Below are positions 16,746 to 25,396 of a DNA stretch of 57,763 nucleotides, one piece after another. The number at the start of each line of letters is the position of its first letter. Positions within the stretch are counted from its first letter, which is position 1. Source of the stretch: DAOUFU01 sp034429275. Lineage in GTDB: Bacteria; Chloroflexota; Anaerolineae; Aggregatilineales; Aggregatilineaceae. A model generated the notes under the pieces. That model was given only the letters and a program-made list of their open reading frames with translations. It searched no databases and was not told the origin of the DNA. Both the position numbers and the translations under genes were made by a program. The DNA lies in NCBI GenBank assembly GCA_034429275.1, contig DAOUFU010000167.1:1-57763 (forward strand), written 5' to 3'.

Positions 16746-16757
16746 CGTGCTGTCATG

Positions 16758-16789
16758 AGGGGCGCTCTACTGCTGCCTGATGCGCCCCT
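16758..16789. terminator. Hairpin between convergent genes
   Basis: An 8-bp stem AGGGGCGC / GCGCCCCT with a 16-nt loop lies between the propeller gene (+) and the PDZ gene (-). There is no U tract. Confidence 0.5.
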
Positions 16790-16802
16790 GGCAGGATACG
16801 CG

Positions 16803-18077
16803 TCAGGCCGCGCTGCCGGTCGCCGGTTCAGTGGTGGTATCCGGCGCGGGGGCATCGGGGGCGAACATATCCGGCCAATCCGGGCCAAAGCGGAACCTCA
16901 TACTGCCGTCCGGTGCCATCTGGAACATCTCGCCCAGGTGAGGGTGATTCTTGAAGAACCACTCCATCATGTCCCGGCCCATACGCCCATTGCCCATCAT
17001 CGATCCCAGGTTGCCCAGCCGTAGCCCGGCGCGCGATCCGAGTTCGACCTCAATGCTGAGGGTTTCCCCTGCGCGCAGGACGTCCAGCGTGACGGTGTCG
17101 CCGGGGTCATAGGCATACAGGCGCTCGGCCAGAGTGTGGGCCTCGTCCACAGCTTCGCCATTGATCGCGGTGATGATATCGCCAACCTGCAGTTCCGCTG
17201 TGGCCGCCGGTGAATCTTCGGCAACATCGCGTACCAGCGCGCCCTGGTCCACCGGCAGGTCTTCGGATTCGGCCAGCGCGGCATTAATCGTCTGGTAGCT
17301 CACGCCCAGGTAAGCGCGGCCCACCATACCGGGCAGCGTGCCGAGGTCGAGTTCGCCCATGCCGAAGGGCATCGGACCCAGATCGAGCGTGCTCAGGTCG
17401 ATCTCGACGGTGACTTCTTCGCCGTCACGCTGCACGGTCAGGGTCAGGGTTTGATCCTCGGCAGTACCACGCAGCGCCTTCATGATCTCCCACGGGCCGA
17501 GATCGGTCACCACTTCGCCGTTGATGGCCGTGATCACATCGCCTTCCTGCAGGCCAGAGTCGGCCAGCGGTGAATCTTCCGCGATGTTCTCAACGACAAT
17601 GCCCTCATCCGATATTTGCAGTTCCAAACCGAGCAGGTTCAGCATACCGCGTACTGCGGGCATATTCTGATGCAGGCGGTCGCGGGCACGGTCGCGCAGG
17701 CCCGGCACTGGCGACGGTTGTGCAGCCGGACGCTCGGCCAGGGTAACCGTCACCTCGCGGGAGTCGCCGCGCCAGCTAATGGTCAGCGTGATGGTATCGC
17801 CGGGCGCATAGCCCCCGATCACCTCGACCAACTGTTCCGCCGATTCGATGGCAGTGTCATCGACGGCTTCAATCACATCACCGATGCGCAGGCCCGCTTC
17901 GTCTGCCGGGCTGCCCGGCTCGACTGCCGTGACGGTTACGCCGTCGTCGCTGTCGGCAATGCGCACGCCCAGGTAAGCTTTTGCGGTCGTGTCGTCTTGT
18001 GCACCGGCGGTCATCAACCCCAGGCTGCCCAATGCCACAGCCAATACAACCAATCCGATGATCATTCGCTTGAGCAT
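16803..18077 (-). CDS. Secreted protein with three PDZ domains
   Basis: A 424-residue exported protein: signal peptide (MLKRMIIGLVVLAVALGSLG, then TAGAQ) and three PDZ domains. Each has the GLxxGDVI-AINGE core: GLRIGDVIEAVDDTAI (about 60-75), GLQEGDVITAINGEVV and LQVGDIITAINGEAV. There is no trypsin-like protease domain, so this is not a DegP protease but a stand-alone peptide-binding or sensor protein. The C-terminal tail is Met/Phe-rich (MMGNGRMGRDMMEWFF). GGAGGA precedes the ATG. It is downstream of a response-regulator/histidine-kinase pair on the same strand, and a promoter with phased direct repeats lies in between. It is probably a target and partner of that system. Confidence 0.85.
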   Translation of the reverse strand: MLKRMIIGLVVLAVALGSLGLMTAGAQDDTTAKAYLGVRIADSDDGVTVTAVEPGSPADEAGLRIGDVIEAVDDTAIESAEQLVEVIGGYAPGDTITLTISWRGDSREVTVTLAERPAAQPSPVPGLRDRARDRLHQNMPAVRGMLNLLGLELQISDEGIVVENIAEDSPLADSGLQEGDVITAINGEVVTDLGPWEIMKALRGTAEDQTLTLTVQRDGEEVTVEIDLSTLDLGPMPFGMGELDLGTLPGMVGRAYLGVSYQTINAALAESEDLPVDQGALVRDVAEDSPAATAELQVGDIITAINGEAVDEAHTLAERLYAYDPGDTVTLDVLRAGETLSIEVELGSRAGLRLGNLGSMMGNGRMGRDMMEWFFKNHPHLGEMFQMAPDGSMRFRFGPDWPDMFAPDAPAPDTTTEPATGSAA

Positions 18078-18175
18078 AGTGGTTTTCCTCCAGTACCAGT
18101 GAGTGTTTCTTACAAGTCAATCACTCAATCACTGGCTCTCACTATCCCATAAACCTGCAATCACTTTGCCACCAA

Positions 18176-18217
18176 ACTGTAAAATAACTGTAAACCGAGT
18201 CTTAGAGGCTTCTTAGA
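18176..18217 (-). promoter_or_regulatory. Phased 11-bp direct repeats, probable response-regulator box
   Basis: Written on the + strand, ACTGTAAA occurs at 18176 and 18187, and CTTAGA at 18201 and 18212; each pair has an exact 11-bp period. The first pair resembles the PhoB-type pho box (CTGTmAyA repeats). The array lies about 100-140 bp upstream of the PDZ start, in the gap after the kinase gene. OmpR/PhoB-family regulators bind 11-bp tandem half-sites, and a gene of that family lies just upstream in the same cluster. Confidence 0.6.
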
Positions 18218-18250
18218 AATGCGCGCAGCAGCGGCCCAACACGCGCTGGC

Positions 18251-19702
18251 TCAGCGGCGGACGAGTGGCAGCCGTACGGAGCGCATGTTGGGGATAGTCT
18301 GGCGAATGGCAGACTGGCGCACCTGCTCGGAGATCAGCGGCAGTGAGAGGGTGAAGGTCGACCCTTTGCCAACTTCGCTGGTGACGCTGAGCTGGCCGTC
18401 GTGGGCCTCAGCGATCCAGCGTGCGATGGCCAGGCCGAGACCCGTGCCACCCATTGCACGTGAGCGCGCTTTGTCCACCCGGTAGAAGCGGTCGAAGATG
18501 CGGGGCAGGTCTTCGGCGGGGATGCCGATGCCGGTATCGGCCACGTGCACCTGTGCAGTCCCATCCGTGCGCGTGATCGATAGTATCACGCGGCCCCCGA
18601 CGTCGGTGTACTTCAGGGCATTCGAGACCAGGTTGAGCAGCAGTTGTTTGATCCGGTCGCAGTCCACCAGCACAGAGACATGTTCGATCTGGCCGAGAAC
18701 GACCTCGATTTCTCCCCGGCTCAGCACCTGGGCCTGGTGGAAGACCTCGCGCACCAGCGTTTCGAGATCGACCAGCGTCTTGCTGAGCGTGAGCCGCCCG
18801 GCGTCGGCTTTGGCCAGCATGAGCAGGGCATCCACCAGCCGCGACATGCGCTGCGACTCGGCCTGGATGGCTTCCATCGCTTCCGGGTCATACCCAACAC
18901 GCTGCATCAGGTCCAGGTTGCCCTGGATGATGGTCAGCGGGGTGCGCATCTCGTGCGAGACATCGGCCACGAAGCGGCGCTGCACGTTAAACAGCCGTTC
19001 CAAGCGCCCCAGCGTCTCGTTGAAGGTATGGGTAAGCTGGCCGATTTCATCGGGCGGGCCATCGTAAGGGATGCGCCGACTGAGATCATCGGCGGCAGTG
19101 ATCTGGCGGGCGGCCTGGGCGATGGTATCGATGGGCTGAAGCGCGCGCCGGGTGAGGAAATCGCCCAGGATGAGCGAGGCCAGCAGCGTTACCGCGCCGC
19201 CGATCAGCATGATCTTGAGCAGGCGCGAGATGGCGGCGTCCACCGTGCGCAGCGATGAGCCGACCTGCACATTGCCGATGCGCTGGCCGTTCACGATGAG
19301 GGGGTAGGTCGCTACGCGCAGGTGATTGCCACCCAACTCGACATCGTGGCGGACTTCCTGGGTGGTGCCCAACGCGCCAACATCGAGCGCGGCGGTATCC
19401 AGCGAGCGAATATTCCACGAATGGCCGTAGCTGTGGAAGGTCTCGTACTGCTTGTTGTAGACCCAGACCTGCCAGAACAAGTCCGGGCGCAGGCTGAGGT
19501 TGCTCAGCAGCAGGCCGCGCAGGTCGCCGTTGATGTCGGCGGAGGCGGTTTCCTGCACGGTGCGGTAGGTATCCAGCAGGGTATTATCGACCTGGTGGCG
19601 CAGGGTCCAGTTGAGCACGCCCGACGTGGCCGCGCTGAACATGAGGATCACGGTCGCGAGCAGGCTGGTGTATAAGAAGGTGAGACGCGTTCGAATACTC
19701 AT
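18251..19702 (-). CDS. Membrane sensor histidine kinase
   Basis: A 483-residue EnvZ/BaeS-type kinase. It has an N-terminal membrane helix (LTFLYTSLLATVILMFSAAT), an extracytoplasmic loop of about 125 residues, and a second helix (IMLIGGAVTLLASLILGDFL). A HAMP linker, the H box (ADVSHEMRTPLTIIQGNLD), the N box (LLLNLVSNALKY), the G1 box (VADTGIGIPAEDL), the F box (IFDRFYRVDKARSR) and the G2 box (GGTGLGLAIA) follow. It should phosphorylate the response regulator encoded 189 bp upstream. ATG 19702 was chosen because the membrane helix follows at the usual distance; ATG 19729 is an alternative and neither has a strong ribosome-binding site. Confidence 0.9.
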   Translation of the reverse strand: MSIRTRLTFLYTSLLATVILMFSAATSGVLNWTLRHQVDNTLLDTYRTVQETASADINGDLRGLLLSNLSLRPDLFWQVWVYNKQYETFHSYGHSWNIRSLDTAALDVGALGTTQEVRHDVELGGNHLRVATYPLIVNGQRIGNVQVGSSLRTVDAAISRLLKIMLIGGAVTLLASLILGDFLTRRALQPIDTIAQAARQITAADDLSRRIPYDGPPDEIGQLTHTFNETLGRLERLFNVQRRFVADVSHEMRTPLTIIQGNLDLMQRVGYDPEAMEAIQAESQRMSRLVDALLMLAKADAGRLTLSKTLVDLETLVREVFHQAQVLSRGEIEVVLGQIEHVSVLVDCDRIKQLLLNLVSNALKYTDVGGRVILSITRTDGTAQVHVADTGIGIPAEDLPRIFDRFYRVDKARSRAMGGTGLGLAIARWIAEAHDGQLSVTSEVGKGSTFTLSLPLISEQVRQSAIRQTIPNMRSVRLPLVRR

Positions 19703-19890
19703 GATTGTGCGTTGGCCCCTACGCGCCATCTACGGCGTGCCTGCGCCGATCCAGGATCGCTCCCCCAGCGCTCATGGGTCGTGTTCACAGGCTGTTTGTA
19801 GATGATAGCAGAAGAAGGTTAACGCCTCATGAGAAGCGCCTGCAAAAGCGATAACAGCGTGTGGGTGGTGGGCGCGTCGACGACCGCCGA

Positions 19891-20571
19891 TCAATCATCA
19901 TCGCGCAGCACGTAGCCCACACTGCGCACCGTGTGAATCAGGCGCGGCTCGCCCCCTTCTTCGGTTTTCTGGCGCAGATAACGCACGTACACTTCGATGA
20001 TGTTGCTCTCGCCGCCAAAGTCATAGCCCCACACGCGGTCGAAGATCAGCTCGCGGGTGAGCACGCGGCGCGGGTTGCGCAGGAATAACTCCAGCAGCTC
20101 GTACTCTTTGGCCGTCAGGTCGATATAGCGCTCGCCGCGCTGGGCGCGGTGCGTGCCCGTATCGAGCGAGAGATCGCCGAAGCGCAGCACTTCCGGCTGT
20201 GAGGAAGGCTGTACCCGGCGGAACAATGCCCGGATGCGCGCCAGCAGTTCGTCGAACGCGAACGGCTTGACCAGGTAATCATCAGCCCCGGCATCCAGGC
20301 CCAAAACACGGTCCTGCACATCGTCTTTGGCGGTCAACATCAGGATCGGCAGGGTGCTCGCTGCGCGCAGGCGGCGGCAGACTTCCAACCCGTCCATGCC
20401 GGGCAGCATCCAGTCGAGGATCACCAGGTCGGGCGGTTGGTCGCGGGCCATTTCCAGGCCCGTGTGCCCATCGTAGGCCACATCCACGCGATAGCCTTCG
20501 TAGATCAGGCCGCGTTTGAGGAACTGCGCGATGCGTTCCTCGTCTTCGATCACCAGTATACGTTCGGCCAC
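19891..20571 (-). CDS. OmpR/PhoB-family response regulator
   Basis: A 226-residue regulator. The receiver domain has the acidic pair DEE near the N terminus (VIEDEERIAQ), the phosphoacceptor Asp in LVILDWMLPGMDG, the Thr in MLTAKDD and the Lys in YLVKPFAFDELL. The C-terminal winged helix follows OmpR text (LTAKEYELLELFLRNPRRVLTRE, IIEVYVRYLRQK). The GTG at 20571 is the start: GAAGGGG lies just upstream and the next residues AERILVIEDE are the canonical receiver beginning. The first gene of a regulator, kinase, PDZ cluster. Confidence 0.92.
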   Translation of the reverse strand: MAERILVIEDEERIAQFLKRGLIYEGYRVDVAYDGHTGLEMARDQPPDLVILDWMLPGMDGLEVCRRLRAASTLPILMLTAKDDVQDRVLGLDAGADDYLVKPFAFDELLARIRALFRRVQPSSQPEVLRFGDLSLDTGTHRAQRGERYIDLTAKEYELLELFLRNPRRVLTRELIFDRVWGYDFGGESNIIEVYVRYLRQKTEEGGEPRLIHTVRSVGYVLRDDD

Positions 20572-20659
20572 AGCCCCTTCCTTTCGATGCGCGCCACACT
20601 GCTTGTATTGTACAGGATTTCGGGCCTCAACGGGCGCACCCGGAGGCGGAACGGGGGGA

Positions 20660-21247
20660 TTACGCGGGAAGATCGGTGTATGGGGCGGCTGCAAATTGGC
20701 TAACCGGGCGCAGTGTCTCGCGCGCGACGGCCAGCACCGTCGCAAAGCCCATGCCGCGCCACAGGTCCAGGTCCGGCGGTTCGCCGCGCAGCCGGGCGAT
20801 GTAGAGCGTCAGCACGCTGGCATGGCTCACCACCGCCAGCGACTCATCGATCGCGTGCTGCGCCAGAATGCGCGCCATCGCTGCGCCAAAACGCGCCCCC
20901 GCCGACTCCGCCGATTCCCATCCCGGCACCGGCGCAACATCAGGCCGGGCGAAAAACGCGCGCTGTGCCTGCTCAAAGGCCTCTGGGTCGAGCCAGCGAT
21001 CGCGCTCTGCTTCGGTCAGGGTGTCGATGATGGTCAGGGGCAGCTTGTGCGCCGCCGCGACTGCTTCTGCCGCCAGGGTGGTTTTCCGCTGCGGGCTGGC
21101 ATAGAGGGCGGTCACGCCTCGCCAGAAAGGGGCAGCGGCCAGCGCCGCGATCTGCTCACGCCCGCGCTCGCTCACGTCCCAGCGCGAGGCGGGCGAGGCC
21201 GAGTCCTGGCGGGTGTGGGGGTGACGGACCAGGTACAGCCAGGCCAT
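20660..21247 (-). CDS. Histidine phosphatase (phosphoglycerate-mutase-like)
   Basis: A 195-residue protein with the RH motif LVRHPHTR at the N terminus, SERGREQI, an ASPQRKTTLAAE catalytic Arg motif and the second His in VVSHASVLTLYIA. The family dephosphorylates small molecules or proteins through a phosphohistidine. The usual third residue of the RHG motif is Pro here. ATG 21247 lies 2 nt after the stop of the YkvA gene, so the genes are translationally coupled. Confidence 0.85.
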   Translation of the reverse strand: MAWLYLVRHPHTRQDSASPASRWDVSERGREQIAALAAAPFWRGVTALYASPQRKTTLAAEAVAAAHKLPLTIIDTLTEAERDRWLDPEAFEQAQRAFFARPDVAPVPGWESAESAGARFGAAMARILAQHAIDESLAVVSHASVLTLYIARLRGEPPDLDLWRGMGFATVLAVARETLRPVSQFAAAPYTDLPA

Positions 21248-21249
21248 GA

Positions 21250-21708
21250 TCAACGCCGCCGGGGAGGGGTGATCAACCGGCCAGGCGCGGGATTGTCGCG
21301 GTCATGGTTTGGGCCGCCATGCTCGCCCTGTTGGGCGTCCCATTCCGCGTCGAGCACCTCATAAAACTGCCCGTCGATAACGTGCGGTGGAGTGTCTGCT
21401 TCGCGGCGGGTGCCGGGCGCGGCGGGGGCGCGCACGCGCCGGTACTCATTCACCACGTCGCGCGGGGCGCTGTGAATGAAAAGCTGCAAACCCAGCAGGA
21501 ACGCGCCCAGGTCATCGACCACGCCGAAAGGCAGCAGCAGGTCGGGCAGAAAATCGAGCGGCGAGAGGATGTACAGCACCATCAGCGCCGGGATGAGCTT
21601 GGCCCCGCCGCTCACTCGCCGGTCAATCAGCAGGCGCAGCGCCAGCCCGATATCGCTCCACAGCCGGGCCAGCAGGTCAGGATCGCGCGGGGTTTGAGAT
21701 TTGGGCAT
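21250..21708 (-). CDS. YkvA/DUF1232 membrane protein
   Basis: A 152-residue protein. The family signature LYILSPLDFLPDLLLPFGVVDDLG (in parts: SPLDFLPD and VVDDLGA) is flanked by hydrophobic segments. The C-terminal 60 residues are polar and Pro/Arg-rich. DUF1232 proteins are small membrane proteins of unknown function. An AGGAG box lies 10 nt upstream. It is the third gene of a four-gene unit with a carboxylesterase and an MFS transporter upstream and the histidine phosphatase downstream. Confidence 0.85.
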   Translation of the reverse strand: MPKSQTPRDPDLLARLWSDIGLALRLLIDRRVSGGAKLIPALMVLYILSPLDFLPDLLLPFGVVDDLGAFLLGLQLFIHSAPRDVVNEYRRVRAPAAPGTRREADTPPHVIDGQFYEVLDAEWDAQQGEHGGPNHDRDNPAPGRLITPPRRR

Positions 21709-21750
21709 AGGGTGATCGCTCCTGGTGGCCGATGATTCGCGGCCACACCG

Positions 21751-23028
21751 TTACTTGTCCCCAGATTCTACACCACCCGCCGCAAGCGTGGCACGCGCGC
21801 CGCGCTGAGCCGGCTGGCGAAGGAACAGCGCGCCCGCCGCCGTCACCGCCAGGATGCCCGCAATGCTGGCCAGGAAGGGCCAGTCCGGGTGGCGACCGTA
21901 GAGCACGCCGGCGATATTCAGACCGATGACGGTGGCAGCCCCGGCCAGCGTATCGACCAGGGCATAGGCCAGCCCGCGCTGATGCTCGGCTACGTACAGG
22001 CTGATTACGCTGACCGCCAGGGGCCGCGCGGCATAGTACGCGCCCAGCAGGAAGATGGCGATCACCACCACCGGCCAGAACCCGGTGATCAACAGCAGGA
22101 CGAAGGACGCGGCCACCAGCAGCAGCGATCCCATGAAGCCGCGCCAGGCCGTCTGCCAGCCGAGCACCAGGCTGAACGCTGCCGTGCCGAGCGCATTGAT
22201 CGAGCCGAACACGCCGATGCTGGTCCGCGAGAAGTGGTACACGTCTTCCAGGTATTTCGACATAAACGGCTGCCCGGTCATGACGGCGATCAAGCCCAGC
22301 GTGAGCAGGCTGAAGGCGATGCGCACCGGCCAGCGCAGCAGCAGGCCCTGGTAGTCGTATCCGTGCGGGGGACGCTGGGGCGTGGGATAGGGCGAGGTCT
22401 TGAGGATCACCAGCGTGCTGAGCGCGAACCAGACCACGCTGAACAAAAACACGGCGCGCAGCCCGATCCGGTCGCCTATCCAGCCGCCGATGCCGGGCGT
22501 AAGCACGATGCCCAGCGAATAGGCTACCCACAGCAGCGTGAGCGACGACTGGATCGGCAGGTCCGGGCGGCGGGTGGGATCGTGGCGGATGGCCTGCACG
22601 AGATAGAGATTGGTGACCGGGATGGCGAGGGCTGAGGAACCGTACACCAGGAAGCCCGGCGCGGCCCAGCGCCAATCGGGGGCCAGCGCGATGATCACCA
22701 CGCCCGCCAGCCCCAGGTACCAGCCGGGCAGCAACAGGCTGCGCGTCCCCCATCGGTCCGCCAGGATGCCCGCCGGCAGGATGAACAGCAGGCGGCCCAG
22801 CCCCCACATGCCGATCACAAAGCCGGACTGGGCCGGAGTCGCGCCCAGGTATTCCAGGTAAAGCGGCTGGATGAACATCCACAGCCCTTCGCCGATGCCC
22901 CACAGCGCAAACGACAGCAGTACCCGGCGCGAATCGCGCCCTACATCATTCCACAGGGTGAACAAATCGGTTTCCTCGATGTAATTGGCGATGGTTTCTA
23001 TCGGCTGCGCGCCCGGATGAAGTCCCAT
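21751..23028 (-). CDS. MFS transporter
   Basis: A 425-residue membrane protein with about 12 hydrophobic segments. It has a motif A-like LADRWGTRSLL between segments 2 and 3, the pattern ITNLYLVQAIRHDPTRR in the first half, and GQPFMSKYLEDVYHFSRTS in the second. The N terminus carries a 35-residue cytoplasmic extension. The start overlaps the end of the carboxylesterase gene by 31 nt, so the genes are coupled. The substrate cannot be deduced; the family includes drug and sugar efflux carriers. Confidence 0.82.
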   Translation of the reverse strand: MGLHPGAQPIETIANYIEETDLFTLWNDVGRDSRRVLLSFALWGIGEGLWMFIQPLYLEYLGATPAQSGFVIGMWGLGRLLFILPAGILADRWGTRSLLLPGWYLGLAGVVIIALAPDWRWAAPGFLVYGSSALAIPVTNLYLVQAIRHDPTRRPDLPIQSSLTLLWVAYSLGIVLTPGIGGWIGDRIGLRAVFLFSVVWFALSTLVILKTSPYPTPQRPPHGYDYQGLLLRWPVRIAFSLLTLGLIAVMTGQPFMSKYLEDVYHFSRTSIGVFGSINALGTAAFSLVLGWQTAWRGFMGSLLLVAASFVLLLITGFWPVVVIAIFLLGAYYAARPLAVSVISLYVAEHQRGLAYALVDTLAGAATVIGLNIAGVLYGRHPDWPFLASIAGILAVTAAGALFLRQPAQRGARATLAAGGVESGDK

Positions 23029-23819
23029 ACCAGCGCGTAGACCGCTTCGCGTTCGACATCCTGGGTCAGCACGTGGCCGCTTTCTTCCAAAACATGCACA
23101 ACGACATCGGTGCTGCGCACGCCCTGGCGCACCAGGTCGAGATTCTCCAACGGGACGGTGCGATCCTTGCGCGAATAGAGCAGCAGCAGGGGCACGGTGA
23201 TCTTTGGAAGCACGGGGAGCATGTCCTGCATCAGCGCGTAGAGCTGGGCCACCGACGCGATGGGCGTGAATTCGTACGCCATGCGCCCATAATCCGGGCG
23301 GCCCTGCGCGCGCTGAATTTCGCGCACGCGCTGGTCCAGGGGGCTTGAACCGGCGTTGTTCGCGCGGTAACGCCGCACAAAACGGACTACCCTGGCGTAA
23401 CGCATCGGAACCTGGGGGATCACCAGCGGTGCGGCCATGATCACCGCCCCATCGATCAGCCCTTCCGCCGCGATGCGCAGGCTCAGCGTCCCGCCCATCG
23501 ACAGGCCCACCGCGAAGACGGTGTGGCAGTGCGCCCGAACCAGCGCCACGCCGTCGAGCACGCTCTCGTACCAGTCGTGCCAGTGCTGGCGCGCCATCTG
23601 CGCCGGGTTAGTCCCATGCCCGGCCAGACGCGGCACGAACACGGTCAGCCCGCGCTCGTGCAGGTATTCGGCCTGCCAGCGCATCTCCTCCGGCGAGGCG
23701 GTGAAGCCATGCACACACACGCAGCCCACCTCGCCGCCGGTGAGCCAGATCGGGGCGGTGCCGGGGTGCAGCTTTGGCAGTGCCTTGGGCTGAGGGATTT
23801 CGGGCATGGGGCTGGCCAT
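22998..23819 (-). CDS. Carboxylesterase/monoacylglycerol-lipase-like hydrolase
   Basis: A 273-residue alpha/beta hydrolase like the Est30 carboxylesterases. It has the oxyanion region CVHGFTASPEEM, the nucleophile elbow GLSMGG, the catalytic Asp in SRKDRTVP and the His in EESGHVLT. There is no signal peptide. Two starts are possible: ATG 23819, with AGGAG immediately adjacent, and ATG 23807, with the same box at a more usual 12 nt. A GATAAT -10 and a 14-bp palindrome lie upstream. First gene of the four-gene minus-strand unit. Confidence 0.85.
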   Translation of the reverse strand: MASPMPEIPQPKALPKLHPGTAPIWLTGGEVGCVCVHGFTASPEEMRWQAEYLHERGLTVFVPRLAGHGTNPAQMARQHWHDWYESVLDGVALVRAHCHTVFAVGLSMGGTLSLRIAAEGLIDGAVIMAAPLVIPQVPMRYARVVRFVRRYRANNAGSSPLDQRVREIQRAQGRPDYGRMAYEFTPIASVAQLYALMQDMLPVLPKITVPLLLLYSRKDRTVPLENLDLVRQGVRSTDVVVHVLEESGHVLTQDVEREAVYALVWDFIRARSR

Positions 23820-23888
23820 CTCCTGGGTGGGTGATCAACACACTGGGGCGGAGTCTACCACGCGCCGGGCAAGTTCTCCAGAGTCAGG

Positions 23889-23912
23889 CTGGGCGCGCCC
23901 AGGGCGATTATC
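23889..23912 (-). promoter_or_regulatory. -10 box with an adjoining 14-bp palindrome
   Basis: On the minus strand GATAAT (23912-23907) is followed 4 nt later by the perfect palindrome CTGGGCGCGCCCAG (23889-23902), which would cover the transcription start of the carboxylesterase unit. It may be an operator. Confidence 0.35.
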
Positions 23913-23958
23913 CTGCCCCGGCGCTGGTGTTCGGTGGCGAATGGGTGGCGGGGGCGTT

Positions 23959-23964
23959 TATAAT
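23959..23964 (+). promoter_or_regulatory. -10 box upstream of the putative HExxH protease gene
   Basis: TATAAT lies 32 nt before ATG 23997 and 11 nt before an in-frame TTG (23976). No -35 match is visible. Confidence 0.45.
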
Positions 23965-23996
23965 CCCAACGCACCTTGCAGCCCACAACGCGAGCG

Positions 23997-25364
23997 ATGA
24001 GCGTGATTTACCCCTTGAGGTCGTTCAAGCATCTCTCTGGCCGCTTCTGGCGGAGGCTGCGGCGCGCGCTGCGTGCGCTGTGGATCGGCGGGCTGCGGCT
24101 GGCGTTGCTGCTGGCATTGCTGGGCATCCTCGGCGATGGTGAGTCGGTCGATCGATCGCTGCGTGGGCGGGTGACGGCGCTGGCGCGGCCCTACCTGTTC
24201 GATTATGTGGGCTGGGAAGTGGACGCGCTGTGGGTCAAGCTGCGCCAGGAAGTGCTGGGCGTGCATCCCTACCTGGATGATGACACCCACCGCGCGCTGG
24301 TGCTGTCCTATCTCGACCGGGTGGCACAGGCGATGCAGCTTGACCAGCAGATCACCCGGATTTATGCCGATCCCACCGTGACCGATGCCGCCGCGGCCTC
24401 GGCGGACCTGCGCGCCCAACGCGACGCGCTGCGCTGTGCGCTCGAAGCCGATCAACCGCTGGTCGAGGGCGTGATCGAGAGCCAGGTCTCCGCCGTGTTG
24501 GCCGATGAAGGATTCGCAGTGTTGGGGCAGGTGTTGCCACCGGTCTCGATGCACTTCAGCCCGCTGCCCACCGAGCTAATTGTCTCCCCGCGCGACCGGA
24601 TCGCGTTCGAGGTCGGGCTGGAGCTGGTCGCGCTGGCGGTGGATGAGCGCGCCGCACTCGAAGACCGGATCGACTCCGCGCTGGATGTGTCATCACTGGT
24701 GGTGCCGCTGGGCGGCTTGAGCCTGTTCCCCAGCATGATTATTGAGACTGCCCAGCCCGCGCGTGCCTTCGAAGTCACCGCTCACGAGTGGTCGCACCAC
24801 TACCTGGTCTTCGCTCCGCTCGGCCTGGAATACAGCGCCAACCCGGAAACCCGCATCATCAACGAGACGGTCGCCACCTTCGCCGGGCGCGAGATTGCGC
24901 AGAAGGTCATCGCCCGGTTTTACCCGGAACTGCCGATTCCTCAGTATCCCTCATTCCTGGATGCGCCCGCCGCCGGTGCTTCTGCGGCTGAACCGGCGAC
25001 CACAGAGCCGCCGCGCGACCCCGACGAGCCGCCGCCCTGGGACTATGGCCGCGCCATGCACGCGACTCGCGCCCAGGTGGATTTTTTGCTGTGGCAGGGC
25101 AAGGTCGAAGCTGCCGAACTCTATATGGAAATCCAGCGCCGCGAGTTTGTCCGGCGCGGCTACACCATCCGCAAGCTGAACCAGGCCTATTTCGCGTTTT
25201 ACGGCGGCTATCAGGGCGCGCCGGGCGCGGGCGGCACCGATCCTATCGGCCCGGCAGTGGAAGAGCTGCGGCGCTTGAGTCCCGATTTTAAGACATGGCT
25301 GGATACATTGAGCGGCATCACCACCCGTGCCGAGTTGCTGGCCGCCGTCGAATCGGCGCGCTAA
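23997..25364 (+). CDS. Putative membrane-anchored HExxH metallopeptidase
   Basis: A 455-residue protein I cannot place in a named family. After a basic stretch (RFWRRLRRALRAL) there is one hydrophobic helix (LRLALLLALLGILG), so it is probably anchored with the rest outside. The centre has TAHEWSHHYLV (H263, E264, H267) and, 22 residues on, INETVATFAG with Glu at about 290. This is the arrangement of gluzincin peptidases, with Zn bound by HExxH and a downstream Glu. A Pro/Glu-rich linker (about 320-345) leads to a helical C-terminal part. The ATG lacks a clear ribosome-binding site; TTG 23976 is an alternative. A 13-bp tandem repeat covers the stop codon. Confidence 0.65.
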   Translation: MSVIYPLRSFKHLSGRFWRRLRRALRALWIGGLRLALLLALLGILGDGESVDRSLRGRVTALARPYLFDYVGWEVDALWVKLRQEVLGVHPYLDDDTHRALVLSYLDRVAQAMQLDQQITRIYADPTVTDAAAASADLRAQRDALRCALEADQPLVEGVIESQVSAVLADEGFAVLGQVLPPVSMHFSPLPTELIVSPRDRIAFEVGLELVALAVDERAALEDRIDSALDVSSLVVPLGGLSLFPSMIIETAQPARAFEVTAHEWSHHYLVFAPLGLEYSANPETRIINETVATFAGREIAQKVIARFYPELPIPQYPSFLDAPAAGASAAEPATTEPPRDPDEPPPWDYGRAMHATRAQVDFLLWQGKVEAAELYMEIQRREFVRRGYTIRKLNQAYFAFYGGYQGAPGAGGTDPIGPAVEELRRLSPDFKTWLDTLSGITTRAELLAAVESAR

Positions 25365-25386
25365 CGCGGCGCGCTAACGCGGCGCG
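25355..25386 (+). repeat. Tandem 13-bp repeat over a stop codon
   Basis: GGCGCGCTAACGC occurs at 25355-25367 and 25368-25380, followed by a partial third copy. The first copy contains the TAA stop of the putative protease gene. Confidence 0.8.
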
Positions 25387-25396
25387 TTGAGTACAT

